A stretch of 64,000 nt of DNA from assembly GCA_964407695.1 (NCBI GenBank), contig CAYOWQ010000004.1, forward strand, positions 1 through 64,000, given 5' to 3'. Shown here one piece after another: positions 33,772 to 43,659 of this stretch (the stretch's first letter is position 1; each line of letters starts with the position of its first letter). The notes below the pieces were generated by a model, which worked only from the letters and a program-made list of their open reading frames with translations, did not search any database and was not told the origin of the DNA. The position numbers and the translations under genes are program-made. The DNA comes from CAYOWQ01 sp964407695 (lineage in GTDB: Bacteria; Planctomycetota; Phycisphaerae; Phycisphaerales; SM1A02).

Positions 33772-34434
33772 ATGCGATCTCGATCAGCTCGTACCCCTCG
33801 TGAGAAGGCGATGCGTTATCGGGGCCTTGCCCGACTCGCCGCCTTCACCGCCGCAATGGCTTCGATCGCGATAACGGCGAAGCTCTTTGCCTCCCCAGCG
33901 CGAGGGACCGCGCTTCTGTCGATCGATCGCGTTACGGATGACCAGGCGAATGAAGTGACCGATGCCGGCTCGGCCGTGGAGGCTGTGGCTGCGGCATTTC
34001 CGACGGCTCGTGTTGAATCTGTCACCCCATGGGAGCAACCCGCTGATATCCGGTGGTTCAATGGACGCCCGGTGCGTCCGGTGAAAACCATAACGTTCCT
34101 TGTGACGGCCTACAGCCCGGACGCCCGGTCGTGCGGAACGTCGGCCGACGGGATCACCGCCAGCGGCTACTCGGTTTGGACCAATGGCTTCAAGTCGGTC
34201 GCGGCTGATCCACGGATTCTTCCCCTGGGGTCGCTGGTTTCAGTGCCCGGATATGACGACGGCAATGTCGTGCCCGTGCTGGACACGGGCGGCAAGATCA
34301 AGGGCAATCGGCTTGACCTGCTTTACCCCACGCATGAGGTGGCCAAGCAATGGGGCGCCCAGCGGCTGAAGGTCGTCATCTGGGAATATGCCGACGGCAA
34401 ACCGAACGGATTCAAGACGGCCCACCGCCATTAG
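33772..34434 (+). CDS. exported 3D-domain protein (double-psi beta-barrel)
   Basis: A 220-aa protein with an N-terminal membrane or signal segment (LARLAAFTAAMASIAITAKL). The C-terminal 110 aa form a 3D domain, named for three conserved aspartates, as found in MltA-type and Rpf-linked cell-wall proteins: ITFLVTAYSPDARSCGTSAD, KSVAADPRILPLGSLVSVPG, VVPVLDTGGKIKGNRLDLLY and WGAQRLKVVIWEY. The fold suggests peptidoglycan turnover or binding in the envelope. ATG 33772 is used; ATG 33811 would give a cleaner signal peptide. Its 3' end overlaps the convergent EEP gene by 23 bases. Confidence 0.85.
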   Translation: MRSRSARTPREKAMRYRGLARLAAFTAAMASIAITAKLFASPARGTALLSIDRVTDDQANEVTDAGSAVEAVAAAFPTARVESVTPWEQPADIRWFNGRPVRPVKTITFLVTAYSPDARSCGTSADGITASGYSVWTNGFKSVAADPRILPLGSLVSVPGYDDGNVVPVLDTGGKIKGNRLDLLYPTHEVAKQWGAQRLKVVIWEYADGKPNGFKTAHRH

Positions 34435-35409
34435 CACCTGCCTGCAGCGGAACGCCGAGATCGACGATGACGGGGGCATGGTCGGAGCCATGGGGTTGTC
34501 CACGCCGACATCCATCCACCGCGACGTCGTCGCTCACGAGGACGTGATCGATAGGAACGTGAAGGAGGATCGTTCGATCCATGGGAAACGTCGGAACAAC
34601 GCCGAATCCTTTCCGAGCGTTTCGTAGCCCTGAGATTGACTCGAGATCGCGATAGAACGGCGACCACATGGTCAGGTTGAAGTCGCCGAGCAGCAGCTTG
34701 GGGCCGGGCAGGGATTTCACCACCGAGGCGGCTTCCAGAAGCTGCGCGTTGCGAGATTCCCAGGCATCTCGCCGGACCGGCGGCCAGGGATGGGTGACGA
34801 ATACCGACAGCGGCCGCCCTGAAACGGTGAGCTGAAACGACAGGCTTCTGGAATATGGATTGTTGAGCGAGAGTGTCGTATAGCCTTCCAGTGGCAGCCG
34901 GCTGAACACCGCTGTTCCGCGAAGCCTGGCGCCGGGGCAATGCTCGGCGTGCTTCCATTCGCTGCGCAGCGGCTCAAGCCTGGTGAACCAATCGATGTCG
35001 CACTCCAGCACCACGAGTACGTCCGGGTTCTGGTTGCGAACTTCCTGAATGACGCCCGTCGCGTCATCATTGGTCTGCAGGACGTTGAACAGCATGACAC
35101 GCAGCCTGGGTTCGGTAGGCGCCGATCGGCGCCCACCGACATACCACGGCGCAACGTTCCACAGTGACACTGCCAACGGAACCGCGGCCACCATGAGCCA
35201 GAGGCGAGCTCGCACCACGAGCAGACCCGCCATGAGCACCGTGGCGGCGATCAGGTACTGCACCTGAAAGCTTGTCGCGATGTCGGCAGACATGGAGCGG
35301 CGAGCGAAGAGCTGCACGCCCAGCATGGCCACGAGGACGACCACCGCGCTGCGGAGCCATCGCCGGGCCACAGCGCGCCAGCCGACGAGACGACGTGCCG
35401 TCGGCTCCG

Positions 35410-35428
<19 letters not shown>
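34412..35428 (-). CDS. membrane-anchored endonuclease/exonuclease/phosphatase (EEP) protein
   Basis: A 338-aa protein with two or three N-terminal membrane segments (AVVVLVAMLGVQLFA; YLIAATVLMAGLLVV; LWLMVAAVPLAVSLWNVAPW). The EEP domain follows from residue 105: LRVMLFNVLQTND, DVLVVLECDIDWF, THPWPPVRR, the metal-site LLLGDFNLTMWSP, PIDHVLVSDD and GSDHAPVIVDL. These cover the usual Asn, Glu, Asp-x-Asn and His/Asp catalytic residues. The substrate could be nucleic acid, phospholipid or inositol phosphate. ATG 35428 overlaps the 3' end of proS by 19 bases, so it is probably coupled to it. Confidence 0.85.
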
Positions 35429-36969
<1,541 letters not shown>

Positions 36970-37054
36970 AGAGAGCTCCGAAGGTCATGAGAAGTATTCG
37001 GTCGGCGCGGAGGATTGGCAAGGAGCCCTTCATCCGCGTTGCAGCAAAACGAAC

Positions 37055-37080
37055 AAGGCCCGGCGAGAATCGCCGGGCCT
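37055..37080 (-). terminator. Rho-independent terminator of the PEP-CTERM-like gene
   Basis: On the minus strand aggcccggcg-attct-cgccgggcct is followed by the T-rich ttgttcgtttt. It lies 27 bases after the stop of the gene at 37107. The stem and GATTCT loop resemble those at 38171-38200. Confidence 0.8.
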
Positions 37081-37106
37081 CGTGGAATGAATCGATGAAA
37101 CGATTT

Positions 37107-37871
37107 CTATCCGCGACGACGGCGTCCTCGAGCGAACAGGCCGGCGATAGCGATCATCGCTGCGCCGGCCGGGGCCGGGACCGGTTCCGGAGTGACGGTA
37201 AAGTTTCCGGCGAGTTCAAAAGTGTCGCCCGGGGTCAGGTAGAACGAGAAACGAATTCCAAGCACCTGGTTGACCTTGAGCGAAGGACCAGCCACACCAC
37301 CCGAGGTGGGGTAGCCAAAGTTCTCGCTACCCAGAATCGTCGCTTGATTGGGCGCAGCAATTGCCGTCAGGGGGTGATCCATCAGCGTCTGGAAGATCTC
37401 TTCGTCAATCAACGCGGAATAAATCGATCCGTCGTCGGGCGCAGCCGCCTCGGCGCCATCGCCGTTCTTGTCGATCAGATTTCCGTCCGACGTGCCGCTG
37501 TAAAACGCAGTCTGCAGGTCGATACCCACCGGCATGTAGAACTCCACCGTAAAGATCTGGGTGGTGAGGGATTCATTGGTGACCTGAAGGTTGGCGTTGA
37601 TAAAGGGATCCGGATCAAACACGGTGTTCCACGCGAAAGACCACGTCGATGATGTCGACGCCCCGCTGGCCGAATAGATGGACGGAGTATCAAGACTGAA
37701 AACAGACGCCGCACCGCCACCGGTGTAGACCTGCTGGCCCCCGACGTAGAAATTCACCTGCATTGAACCAGGGCCGGAATCGATCAATCCAGACCACGCC
37801 GTTGCCGCCGGCATCGCACATGCGGCCACCAGTCCAATCGTGCCCAACATCCCACACGCCTGTAGTCTCAT
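37107..37871 (-). CDS. secreted protein with PEP-CTERM-like sorting tail
   Basis: A 254-aa exported protein. The signal peptide (MLGTIGLVAACAMPAATAWS) ends near residue 25, and the beta-rich body (for example SMQVNFYVGGQQVYTGGG) has no known motif. The C-terminus is PEPVPAPAGAAMIAIAGLFA followed by RGRRRRG, a short membrane segment with a basic tail. This matches the PEP-CTERM/VPxP class of signals recognised by exosortase-type enzymes; no exosortase is in this window. ATG 37871 has AGAGGA seven bases upstream; the frame to 37982 is not supported. Confidence 0.8.
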   Translation of the reverse strand: MRLQACGMLGTIGLVAACAMPAATAWSGLIDSGPGSMQVNFYVGGQQVYTGGGAASVFSLDTPSIYSASGASTSSTWSFAWNTVFDPDPFINANLQVTNESLTTQIFTVEFYMPVGIDLQTAFYSGTSDGNLIDKNGDGAEAAAPDDGSIYSALIDEEIFQTLMDHPLTAIAAPNQATILGSENFGYPTSGGVAGPSLKVNQVLGIRFSFYLTPGDTFELAGNFTVTPEPVPAPAGAAMIAIAGLFARGRRRRG

Positions 37872-38162
37872 TCCTGGGTCCTCTTTTACAACTTCCGGGA
37901 CTGCCCGGGCATGCTCAGCCAACGGACGTCGAACTGTTGTAATCATAACGTCCTTTCCCGCAACCTGCACGCACAAAATCAAGAATTACCGGGCGTTGAC
38001 CACTCGAGAGGAGGGGCGCACTGTTGTGGATAACTTGACCGGCGCGATACCCGTCAACCTGAAGAAAACCCCAGAATTCTTCGCAACAGTTTGGGAAACT
38101 GGCAACCCATGGGCTGTTTCCTGGGGGAGGCCGAACCAAGAATCTGGTGGCTGATTCAGGCA

Positions 38163-38200
38163 CAAAAAAAGGAGGCCCCGGCAGAATCGCCGGGGCCTCA
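38163..38200 (-). terminator. Rho-independent terminator of the lamin-tail/TSP3 gene
   Basis: On the minus strand gaggccccggcgattctgcc pairs with ggggcctcc and is followed by a run of seven T. It lies 28 bases after the stop at 38228. Confidence 0.93.
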
Positions 38201-38227
38201 AGTACTCCAACAGATGGGTGGCCGCGA

Positions 38228-41200
38228 TCAGATGGGGAAGCAAGGTCCCCACGCGGCGAGGAGCAAGCCGAGATCGGCCCCATTGACGTTGTTGTCGCCG
38301 TTGAGGTCTCCTTGGCCGCTGTTGCCCCAGTTTGCCAGGAGCAGACCGAGATCCGCACCATCGACGTTGTTGTCGCCGTTGAGATCCGGCGGGCAATCTG
38401 GCGTATCGCATGCGTCACCCACGCCGTCGCCATCGCCGTCGGCCTGATCGGGGTTGAACACGCCGAGGCAGTTGTCAATGTCGTCGCAGACGCCATCGGC
38501 ATCAGCGTCACCTACGACGCAATCGTCGCAGATGTCGCCCACCCCGTCCCTGTCCCTGTCGGCCTGATCGGGATTGAAGGCTCGCGGACAGTTGTCGACA
38601 TCATCGCAGACCCCGTCGCGATCGGCATCACCGACAATGCAATCGTCGCAGGCATCGCCCACGCCGTCGCCGTCAGCATCCGCCTGATCGGGATTGAACG
38701 ATCGGAGACAGTTGTCGACATCATCGCAGACCCCGTCGCGATCGGCATCACCGACAATGCAATCGTCGCAGGCATCGCCGACACCATCGTTGTCGGTATC
38801 GGCCTGGTCGGGATTGAAGACGCCGACGCAGTTGTCGATATCGTCACAGACGCCGTCGCGGTCGGCATCGCCGACCGAGCAGTCATCGCACGCATCGCCG
38901 AAACCATCGCCATCCGCATCGGCCTGGTCAGAGTTGGCGATATCGGGGCAGTTGTCGACGCAGTCGGGCACACCGTCGGCGTCGGTGTCGGCTGATCCGA
39001 CCAGGTTGGGCTGACCAAGGTCGAGGGCCTGACCCGACGTGAGGGCGGGAATCTCGCCGGTGCCCCACCCGAAGGTGTTGCCGGGCACCCAGGTGTAGGG
39101 CCCGCCGGGGTTGGTCCCGCTGACATCGCCACCAGCCCAGCCGATGCGGTCGCCATTGCAATCCTGAACGCTGTAGACGGCTTCAACCGGGAATGAGAAG
39201 AACCCAAGGTTCGTTCCACCCAGGCCGCCTGCGTATTGGGGATCCGTGGCGTCGGCGTCGAGCCAACTGACGGCGTCGACGACGGTGAACTTGGACAGCA
39301 GGCCAGCATCGATCGCTCCGTCGTTGTCGACATCGAGATCGGTGTTCAGGGCCGGCGCTTCGCCGTATCCCAGCACGAACGTGATTGAACCGTTCTCGTA
39401 GTTGGGATTCCCGGGGAGGACCACCACGGTGGTTTCAGCGTCGGGGCCGGGAAGGATGACCCCGTTTCCATCGCGGAACAGGATGAGCCCGTTGGCGCCG
39501 GGGGTAATGCCGTCAAGACTGATCACCTCGTCGACCACACCGGTTGCGGTGCCGCCGTCGCCGTCAATGGCGAAAATCACCCAGCCATCGAACGGCTCAG
39601 ACCCGGGAGCGAAGATTTCGATCGACTCCTGGCCGTCGTCCGTTCCGGGAGGATTGATCAGCAATTCGTTGAACCGGATCGTATCGCACACGCCGTCATC
39701 GTTGCGGTCGAAGCAATCATCGCATGCATCACCGATGCCATCGCCGTCGTTGTCGTTCTGTGACGGGTTGAAGTTGCCGGGGCAGTTGTCGAACGCATCG
39801 CAGACGCCGTCGCTATCCTCATCGAGGTCGACTTCGCCGCAGCCGCAGAGGCCCGGGTCGGTCTTCGCAGCGTCATTGGGGCAGCCGTCGAGACAGTCGG
39901 CAACGCCGTCGTTGTCGGAATCCGTATCGGCAACTCCGCAGCCACACTGGCCGGGATCGGTCTTGTTCGGGTCGTCGGGGCAGCCATCCAGGCAATCGGC
40001 GAGGCCGTCGTTGTCGGTATCGGTATCGGCGATTCCGCACCCGCAGACACCCGGGTCGATCTTGTTGGGGTCGTTGGGGCAGCCGTCGTCGGCATCGCAG
40101 ACGCCATCGCGATCGGCGTCGGGACAGCCGAAATCACATTCGTCGCCAAGGCCGTCACCATCCGAATCGGTCTGATCGGGATTGAAGACCCCGAGGCAGT
40201 TGTCGACATCGTCGCAGACGCCGTCAAGATCGGCGTCGCCGACCACGCAGTCATCGCACGCATCGCCGGCGCCATCACCGTCGGTGTCCGCCTGATCGGG
40301 ATTGAACGCATCGATGCAGTTGTCGAACTCGTCGCAGACCGAGTCGCCGTCAGCGTCGGCACACGGCTCGCAGAGGTCGCCGATTCCATTGCCATTTCGG
40401 TCGGTCTGGTCCGGATTCGCAACATCGGGGCAGTTGTCGGTGCAGTCGGGGATGCCGTCACCGTCGGAGTCGGTCGAGAGCTCGACGTTGACATTGCCTG
40501 GATCAAGGGGTTGATCCAGCGTCAGTGCGGGAATGCCCCCCGCGCCCCATCCAAAGACCTCGCCCGACGCCTGATCCCAGAGATAGGGACCACCGGGGTT
40601 GGTTCCGATGATGTCGCCACCCGTCCAACCGATGGGCAGTCCGTCACAATCAAGGGCGCGATACACGGCATCGGTGTTGAACGCGGTGAACGGACCGAAG
40701 ACCTCCGACGCAAAGCCGACGTCATCGGCATACGCGAAGTTACTGACGCCGTCATTCTCCAGCAGGCTGATGGCATCAACGACGGTGAAGCTTGAAAGGG
40801 CAATGTCAAACGTTCCGTCGTTGTTGGTGTCGAAATCAGTTGAGGTCGAGGGAGCAGTGCCAAAGCCGAGGATCCAGGTGACCGAACCGTTCTCAAGGTT
40901 CGGGTTGAACGGCAACGTCACCACGCTGGAATCACGAGCCGGCGCGGGCAGAATGACTCCGGCACCATCGCGGAGAAGCAGCACGCCATTGGCGCCGAGT
41001 GAATAGGACCCCAGGTCAATAATCTGGTCAACGGTTCCTGCGTTCGTACCATCGCCATCCAGGGCAAAGAGAACAAATCCGGCGAGGGACGCACCAGGGG
41101 TGCCGTACAGTTCGATGGACTCCTGACCGTCGTCGGTGCCCGGCAGGTCGAGCAGGAGTTCCGAAATCCAGACATCGGGCGGGGGAACGGCACCCGCGAG

Positions 41201-41260
41201 ACCAGTAGTGCCGACCACGGAAGCGATGGCGGCAGCGGCGAAAAACTTACGACGGGACAT
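38228..41260 (-). CDS. secreted protein with two lamin-tail-like domains, TSP3 repeats and a dockerin pair
   Basis: A 1010-aa exported protein (signal peptide 1-24, FFAAAAIASVVGTTGLAGA). Residues 28-262 and 529-755 are two copies of a beta domain resembling lamin-tail domains (ISELLLDLPGTDDGQESIEL and FNELLINPPGTDDGQESIEI). Each copy is followed by calcium-binding thrombospondin type 3 repeats: 263-528, which also holds CGCG units such as DPGVCGCGIADTDTDNDG, and 757-952, which has five repeats of 40 aa. The C-terminus (957-1008) is a dockerin pair (DLNGDNNVDGADLGLLLANW and DLNGDNNVNGADLGLLLAAW). AGAGGAGAG precedes ATG 41260. It is probably a calcium-dependent surface or matrix protein. Confidence 0.88.
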   Translation of the reverse strand: MSRRKFFAAAAIASVVGTTGLAGAVPPPDVWISELLLDLPGTDDGQESIELYGTPGASLAGFVLFALDGDGTNAGTVDQIIDLGSYSLGANGVLLLRDGAGVILPAPARDSSVVTLPFNPNLENGSVTWILGFGTAPSTSTDFDTNNDGTFDIALSSFTVVDAISLLENDGVSNFAYADDVGFASEVFGPFTAFNTDAVYRALDCDGLPIGWTGGDIIGTNPGGPYLWDQASGEVFGWGAGGIPALTLDQPLDPGNVNVELSTDSDGDGIPDCTDNCPDVANPDQTDRNGNGIGDLCEPCADADGDSVCDEFDNCIDAFNPDQADTDGDGAGDACDDCVVGDADLDGVCDDVDNCLGVFNPDQTDSDGDGLGDECDFGCPDADRDGVCDADDGCPNDPNKIDPGVCGCGIADTDTDNDGLADCLDGCPDDPNKTDPGQCGCGVADTDSDNDGVADCLDGCPNDAAKTDPGLCGCGEVDLDEDSDGVCDAFDNCPGNFNPSQNDNDGDGIGDACDDCFDRNDDGVCDTIRFNELLINPPGTDDGQESIEIFAPGSEPFDGWVIFAIDGDGGTATGVVDEVISLDGITPGANGLILFRDGNGVILPGPDAETTVVVLPGNPNYENGSITFVLGYGEAPALNTDLDVDNDGAIDAGLLSKFTVVDAVSWLDADATDPQYAGGLGGTNLGFFSFPVEAVYSVQDCNGDRIGWAGGDVSGTNPGGPYTWVPGNTFGWGTGEIPALTSGQALDLGQPNLVGSADTDADGVPDCVDNCPDIANSDQADADGDGFGDACDDCSVGDADRDGVCDDIDNCVGVFNPDQADTDNDGVGDACDDCIVGDADRDGVCDDVDNCLRSFNPDQADADGDGVGDACDDCIVGDADRDGVCDDVDNCPRAFNPDQADRDRDGVGDICDDCVVGDADADGVCDDIDNCLGVFNPDQADGDGDGVGDACDTPDCPPDLNGDNNVDGADLGLLLANWGNSGQGDLNGDNNVNGADLGLLLAAWGPCFPI
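38405..38992 (-). repeat. DNA repeats of 120 bp encoding TSP3 units
   Basis: Five 40-codon units. Two are nearly identical over about 70 bases: gttgtcgacatcatcgcaga followed by ccccgtcgcgatcggcatca at 38591 and again at 38711. This points to recent tandem duplication. Confidence 0.85.
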
Positions 41261-41384
41261 TGTCTTGCTCTCCTCTTCTTGTTGAGCGACAGGGACGCGC
41301 GCACGGTCGGCGCATGATTTCCGCAGTGTCTCGAAAATCCGCTCAGGCCGCCATTGGATTCTGTCAAAAAGGCGCTAAACCAGA

Positions 41385-42011
41385 TCAATCCGGCCAGCTG
41401 TGCATCCGCGGGCCGGATGCCTGGGACTTGATGGCATGGGCCTCAATCTGCAGCCATTCGGACCAGCGCTTCGAGTTTGCCGGCGAGTGATCTACCTCTT
41501 CAGCCAGATTCAAGAACGTTCGAAAATGGCCATGTTCCGATGCCCAAAGGTCGCCGTAAAGCTTTGTCAGTTCAGGATCTGCGCACATTCGAGAGAGAAT
41601 CTCAAATCGCTCGCATGACCGGGCTTCGATCAGCCCACTGACCATCAGCCGGTCCACCAACTCTCGAGGCCCGTCGCCGCGGCGGATCTGGGCGGCGAGG
41701 GCATTCGCATACGGATTCGAATGCCCCTTGGTAAGTCGACCCCCCCGGCGAGACAGGATTCGGGTCACAATGGCGAGATGCTCAACCTCATCGCGGGCCA
41801 CGGCGGTCATTGCCTGAACCCAATTTTCCGGGGGATTGGGCTCGGGCCATCGAAGCAGCATTTCAAGGGCGTTGTTGGCTGCCTTCTTTTCAAGGTGGGC
41901 ATGGTCGTTGAGGAGAATCAACGGCCGGGAGAGAACCTGATCGACCCAGGTCTCTGGAGTTGATTCGAGGAGCGGCAGGTCCGCCGAGCGATCGCGAGTA
42001 TGTTTGGTCAT
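41385..42011 (-). CDS. miaE: tRNA-(ms2io6A)-hydroxylase, MiaE family
   Basis: A ferritin-like di-iron oxygenase that hydroxylates ms2i6A37 in tRNA. The 208-aa protein has the family motifs with their metal ligands: LILLNDHAHLEKKAANNALE, TAVARDEVEHLAIVTRIL, LIEARSCERFEILS and ASEHGHFRTFLNLAEEV. These give the expected Glu and Glu-x-x-His pairs. ATG 42011 is used because homology begins soon after; the longer frames to 42035 or 42128 are possible. It is divergent from the membrane protein gene at 42075, so the 60-odd bases between must hold both promoters unless one start is further in. Confidence 0.88.
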   Translation of the reverse strand: MTKHTRDRSADLPLLESTPETWVDQVLSRPLILLNDHAHLEKKAANNALEMLLRWPEPNPPENWVQAMTAVARDEVEHLAIVTRILSRRGGRLTKGHSNPYANALAAQIRRGDGPRELVDRLMVSGLIEARSCERFEILSRMCADPELTKLYGDLWASEHGHFRTFLNLAEEVDHSPANSKRWSEWLQIEAHAIKSQASGPRMHSWPD

Positions 42012-42074
42012 TCTGCCCTGAGGAAAAATACTCATTCTGGGGTTAAGGCCTTGCGGGCCGCACTTGAAGAACAC

Positions 42075-42944
42075 ATGATAAATACCGTTATGCCAAATCA
42101 CATCCGCTCGGGGCCGCGGATGGTTCAAGCGGCCGGTTCTTTTTCTCCTCCAGTCATGCGTCCACGTGGGGCGGCATCGACATCACCCACCAATCGCGTG
42201 GTGATTGTCATTGCGCTGGTTGGCGTGGTGGCGGTGCTTTCGGTCATTGCGATCATTGCCGCCACGATCGCGATTACCCGGCAGGTCGACGACGGCGACG
42301 ACGAGGTCGTGACGCAGGCATCGATTGGCATCGATCCGGCGATGAGCCGCGTGCACAAGGCGATCTTTGAGATGGAGCGATCGTCGGCAAGGGCACGAGG
42401 AGAAGAAAAGGTCGTTCTCAAGGCGCAGGCGGACACCTTTCGAGCCATCATGAATCAGGCTGCGGCATATGAACAGGCTCGGCGAACGTTCAACAACGCC
42501 GGCGCGGCGTCGGCGGAAACGATGCCCGATCGGAATTCATTGAGCGATCGGCGCACGATGCTCGCCACCATGGAGAAGGAGGGCGAAGCCCTGAGCGCCA
42601 TGCTGAGGCAGGTGCCATCCATGTACGACAGCCAGCTTCGAGCCTGCGGCGTCAGTGCTTCGGCCCATGCGACGGCCATGGGAAAATTCCACTCCGGATC
42701 GCCGCATTTCTATATGCAGAACCTGCTGGACGACGAACTGACGCTTATGGCGCTCTATGACGAGCGGTTGCAGATCCTGTTTGACTATTTCGATTCGGTC
42801 AGCATCGAGGAAGGGCACGTCTGGATTCGGAGCGACCGGGCACGTGAACGCTTTCGGAAGAACGAGAAGGCCTTGCTCGACGCGGTGGCCAAGGTGTCCG
42901 CGTCGCTCAACAGCTTCGATATGTCGCTCAACAACGTGAATTAG
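42075..42944 (+). CDS. hypothetical membrane-anchored helical protein
   Basis: About 289 aa. A single membrane segment lies near residues 42-66 (RVVIVIALVGVVAVLSVIAI), and the remaining 220 aa are helical and charged, probably outside the cytoplasm. FHSGSPHFYMQNLLDDELTL with a His pair is the only striking stretch; no family is recognised. The start is uncertain, with ATG at 42075, 42090 and 42120 all in frame and no clear ribosome site. The acyltransferase cluster begins 47 bases downstream on the same strand. Confidence 0.65.
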   Translation: MINTVMPNHIRSGPRMVQAAGSFSPPVMRPRGAASTSPTNRVVIVIALVGVVAVLSVIAIIAATIAITRQVDDGDDEVVTQASIGIDPAMSRVHKAIFEMERSSARARGEEKVVLKAQADTFRAIMNQAAAYEQARRTFNNAGAASAETMPDRNSLSDRRTMLATMEKEGEALSAMLRQVPSMYDSQLRACGVSASAHATAMGKFHSGSPHFYMQNLLDDELTLMALYDERLQILFDYFDSVSIEEGHVWIRSDRARERFRKNEKALLDAVAKVSASLNSFDMSLNNVN

Positions 42945-42990
42945 GTCCGACCGGCTTGCACGCGGCGAGACTGGAGCGTCTACTGTCGCC

Positions 42991-43578
42991 ATGGTGAATG
43001 AGTCACCAGGCTCGACATCGCCGACGGACATTGCATCCGCAAGAAGAAGCCCACATTCGGCGTCGCATCGCGTCGCACGGGCGCTCTGGTCGATCGCCCA
43101 GGCAACGGTGTTCCGGTTCTCGCCGCGTCCGTTTCATGGGTGGCGTCGATTCCTGTTGAGGGTGTGTGGTGCACACCTGGCCTCGACGTCGCGGGTGTAT
43201 CCCCGCGCGCGGATCTGGGCGCCCTGGAACCTGACCATGCTGGAAGACTCGACGATCGCCGATGATGTCGAGGTGTATTCGGTCGCCTCCATTCGAATTG
43301 GCGCCCGGTCGACGGTGAGCCAGTTTTCCCATCTCTGTGCCGCGACGCATGATTTTGAGGACCCGGCGTTTCCGCTCCGGCCGGCACCAATCGAGATCGG
43401 CGATGATTGCTGGCTTGCGGCGGAAGTGTTTGTGGGACCGGGCGTGACGATCGGGAACGGCACCGTGGTCGGTGCGAGGGCGTCCGTGTTCGACGATCTG
43501 CCGGGCTGGAGCCTCTGTGTGGGAACCCCGGCGAAGCCGAAACGGCCGCGGGTCATGCGGCCGGCATCGACCGCCTGA
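42991..43578 (+). CDS. WcaF-like acyltransferase (left-handed beta-helix)
   Basis: A 195-aa O-acetyltransferase-like protein. Helical N-terminal part (WSIAQATVFRFSPRPFHGWR) and hexapeptide-repeat core (LEDSTIADDVEVYSVASIRI). The acetyl-CoA/active-site block THDFEDPAFPLRPAPIEIG follows, and then WLAAEVFVGPGVTIGNGTVV and the C-terminal GTPAKPKR. The catalytic His of this family is in ATHDFED. It is probably involved in acetylation of an extracellular or surface polysaccharide. It is the first of three such domains in adjacent genes and has a good ATG at 42991. Confidence 0.88.
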   Translation: MVNESPGSTSPTDIASARRSPHSASHRVARALWSIAQATVFRFSPRPFHGWRRFLLRVCGAHLASTSRVYPRARIWAPWNLTMLEDSTIADDVEVYSVASIRIGARSTVSQFSHLCAATHDFEDPAFPLRPAPIEIGDDCWLAAEVFVGPGVTIGNGTVVGARASVFDDLPGWSLCVGTPAKPKRPRVMRPASTA

Positions 43579-43659
43579 CAAGGGTCTCTATACTCAACCC
43601 GATTGCCAAACAGGCCGATCTATGAAGGCCCGGCCTGCGTACCGTCACTCGTCCAGCGC

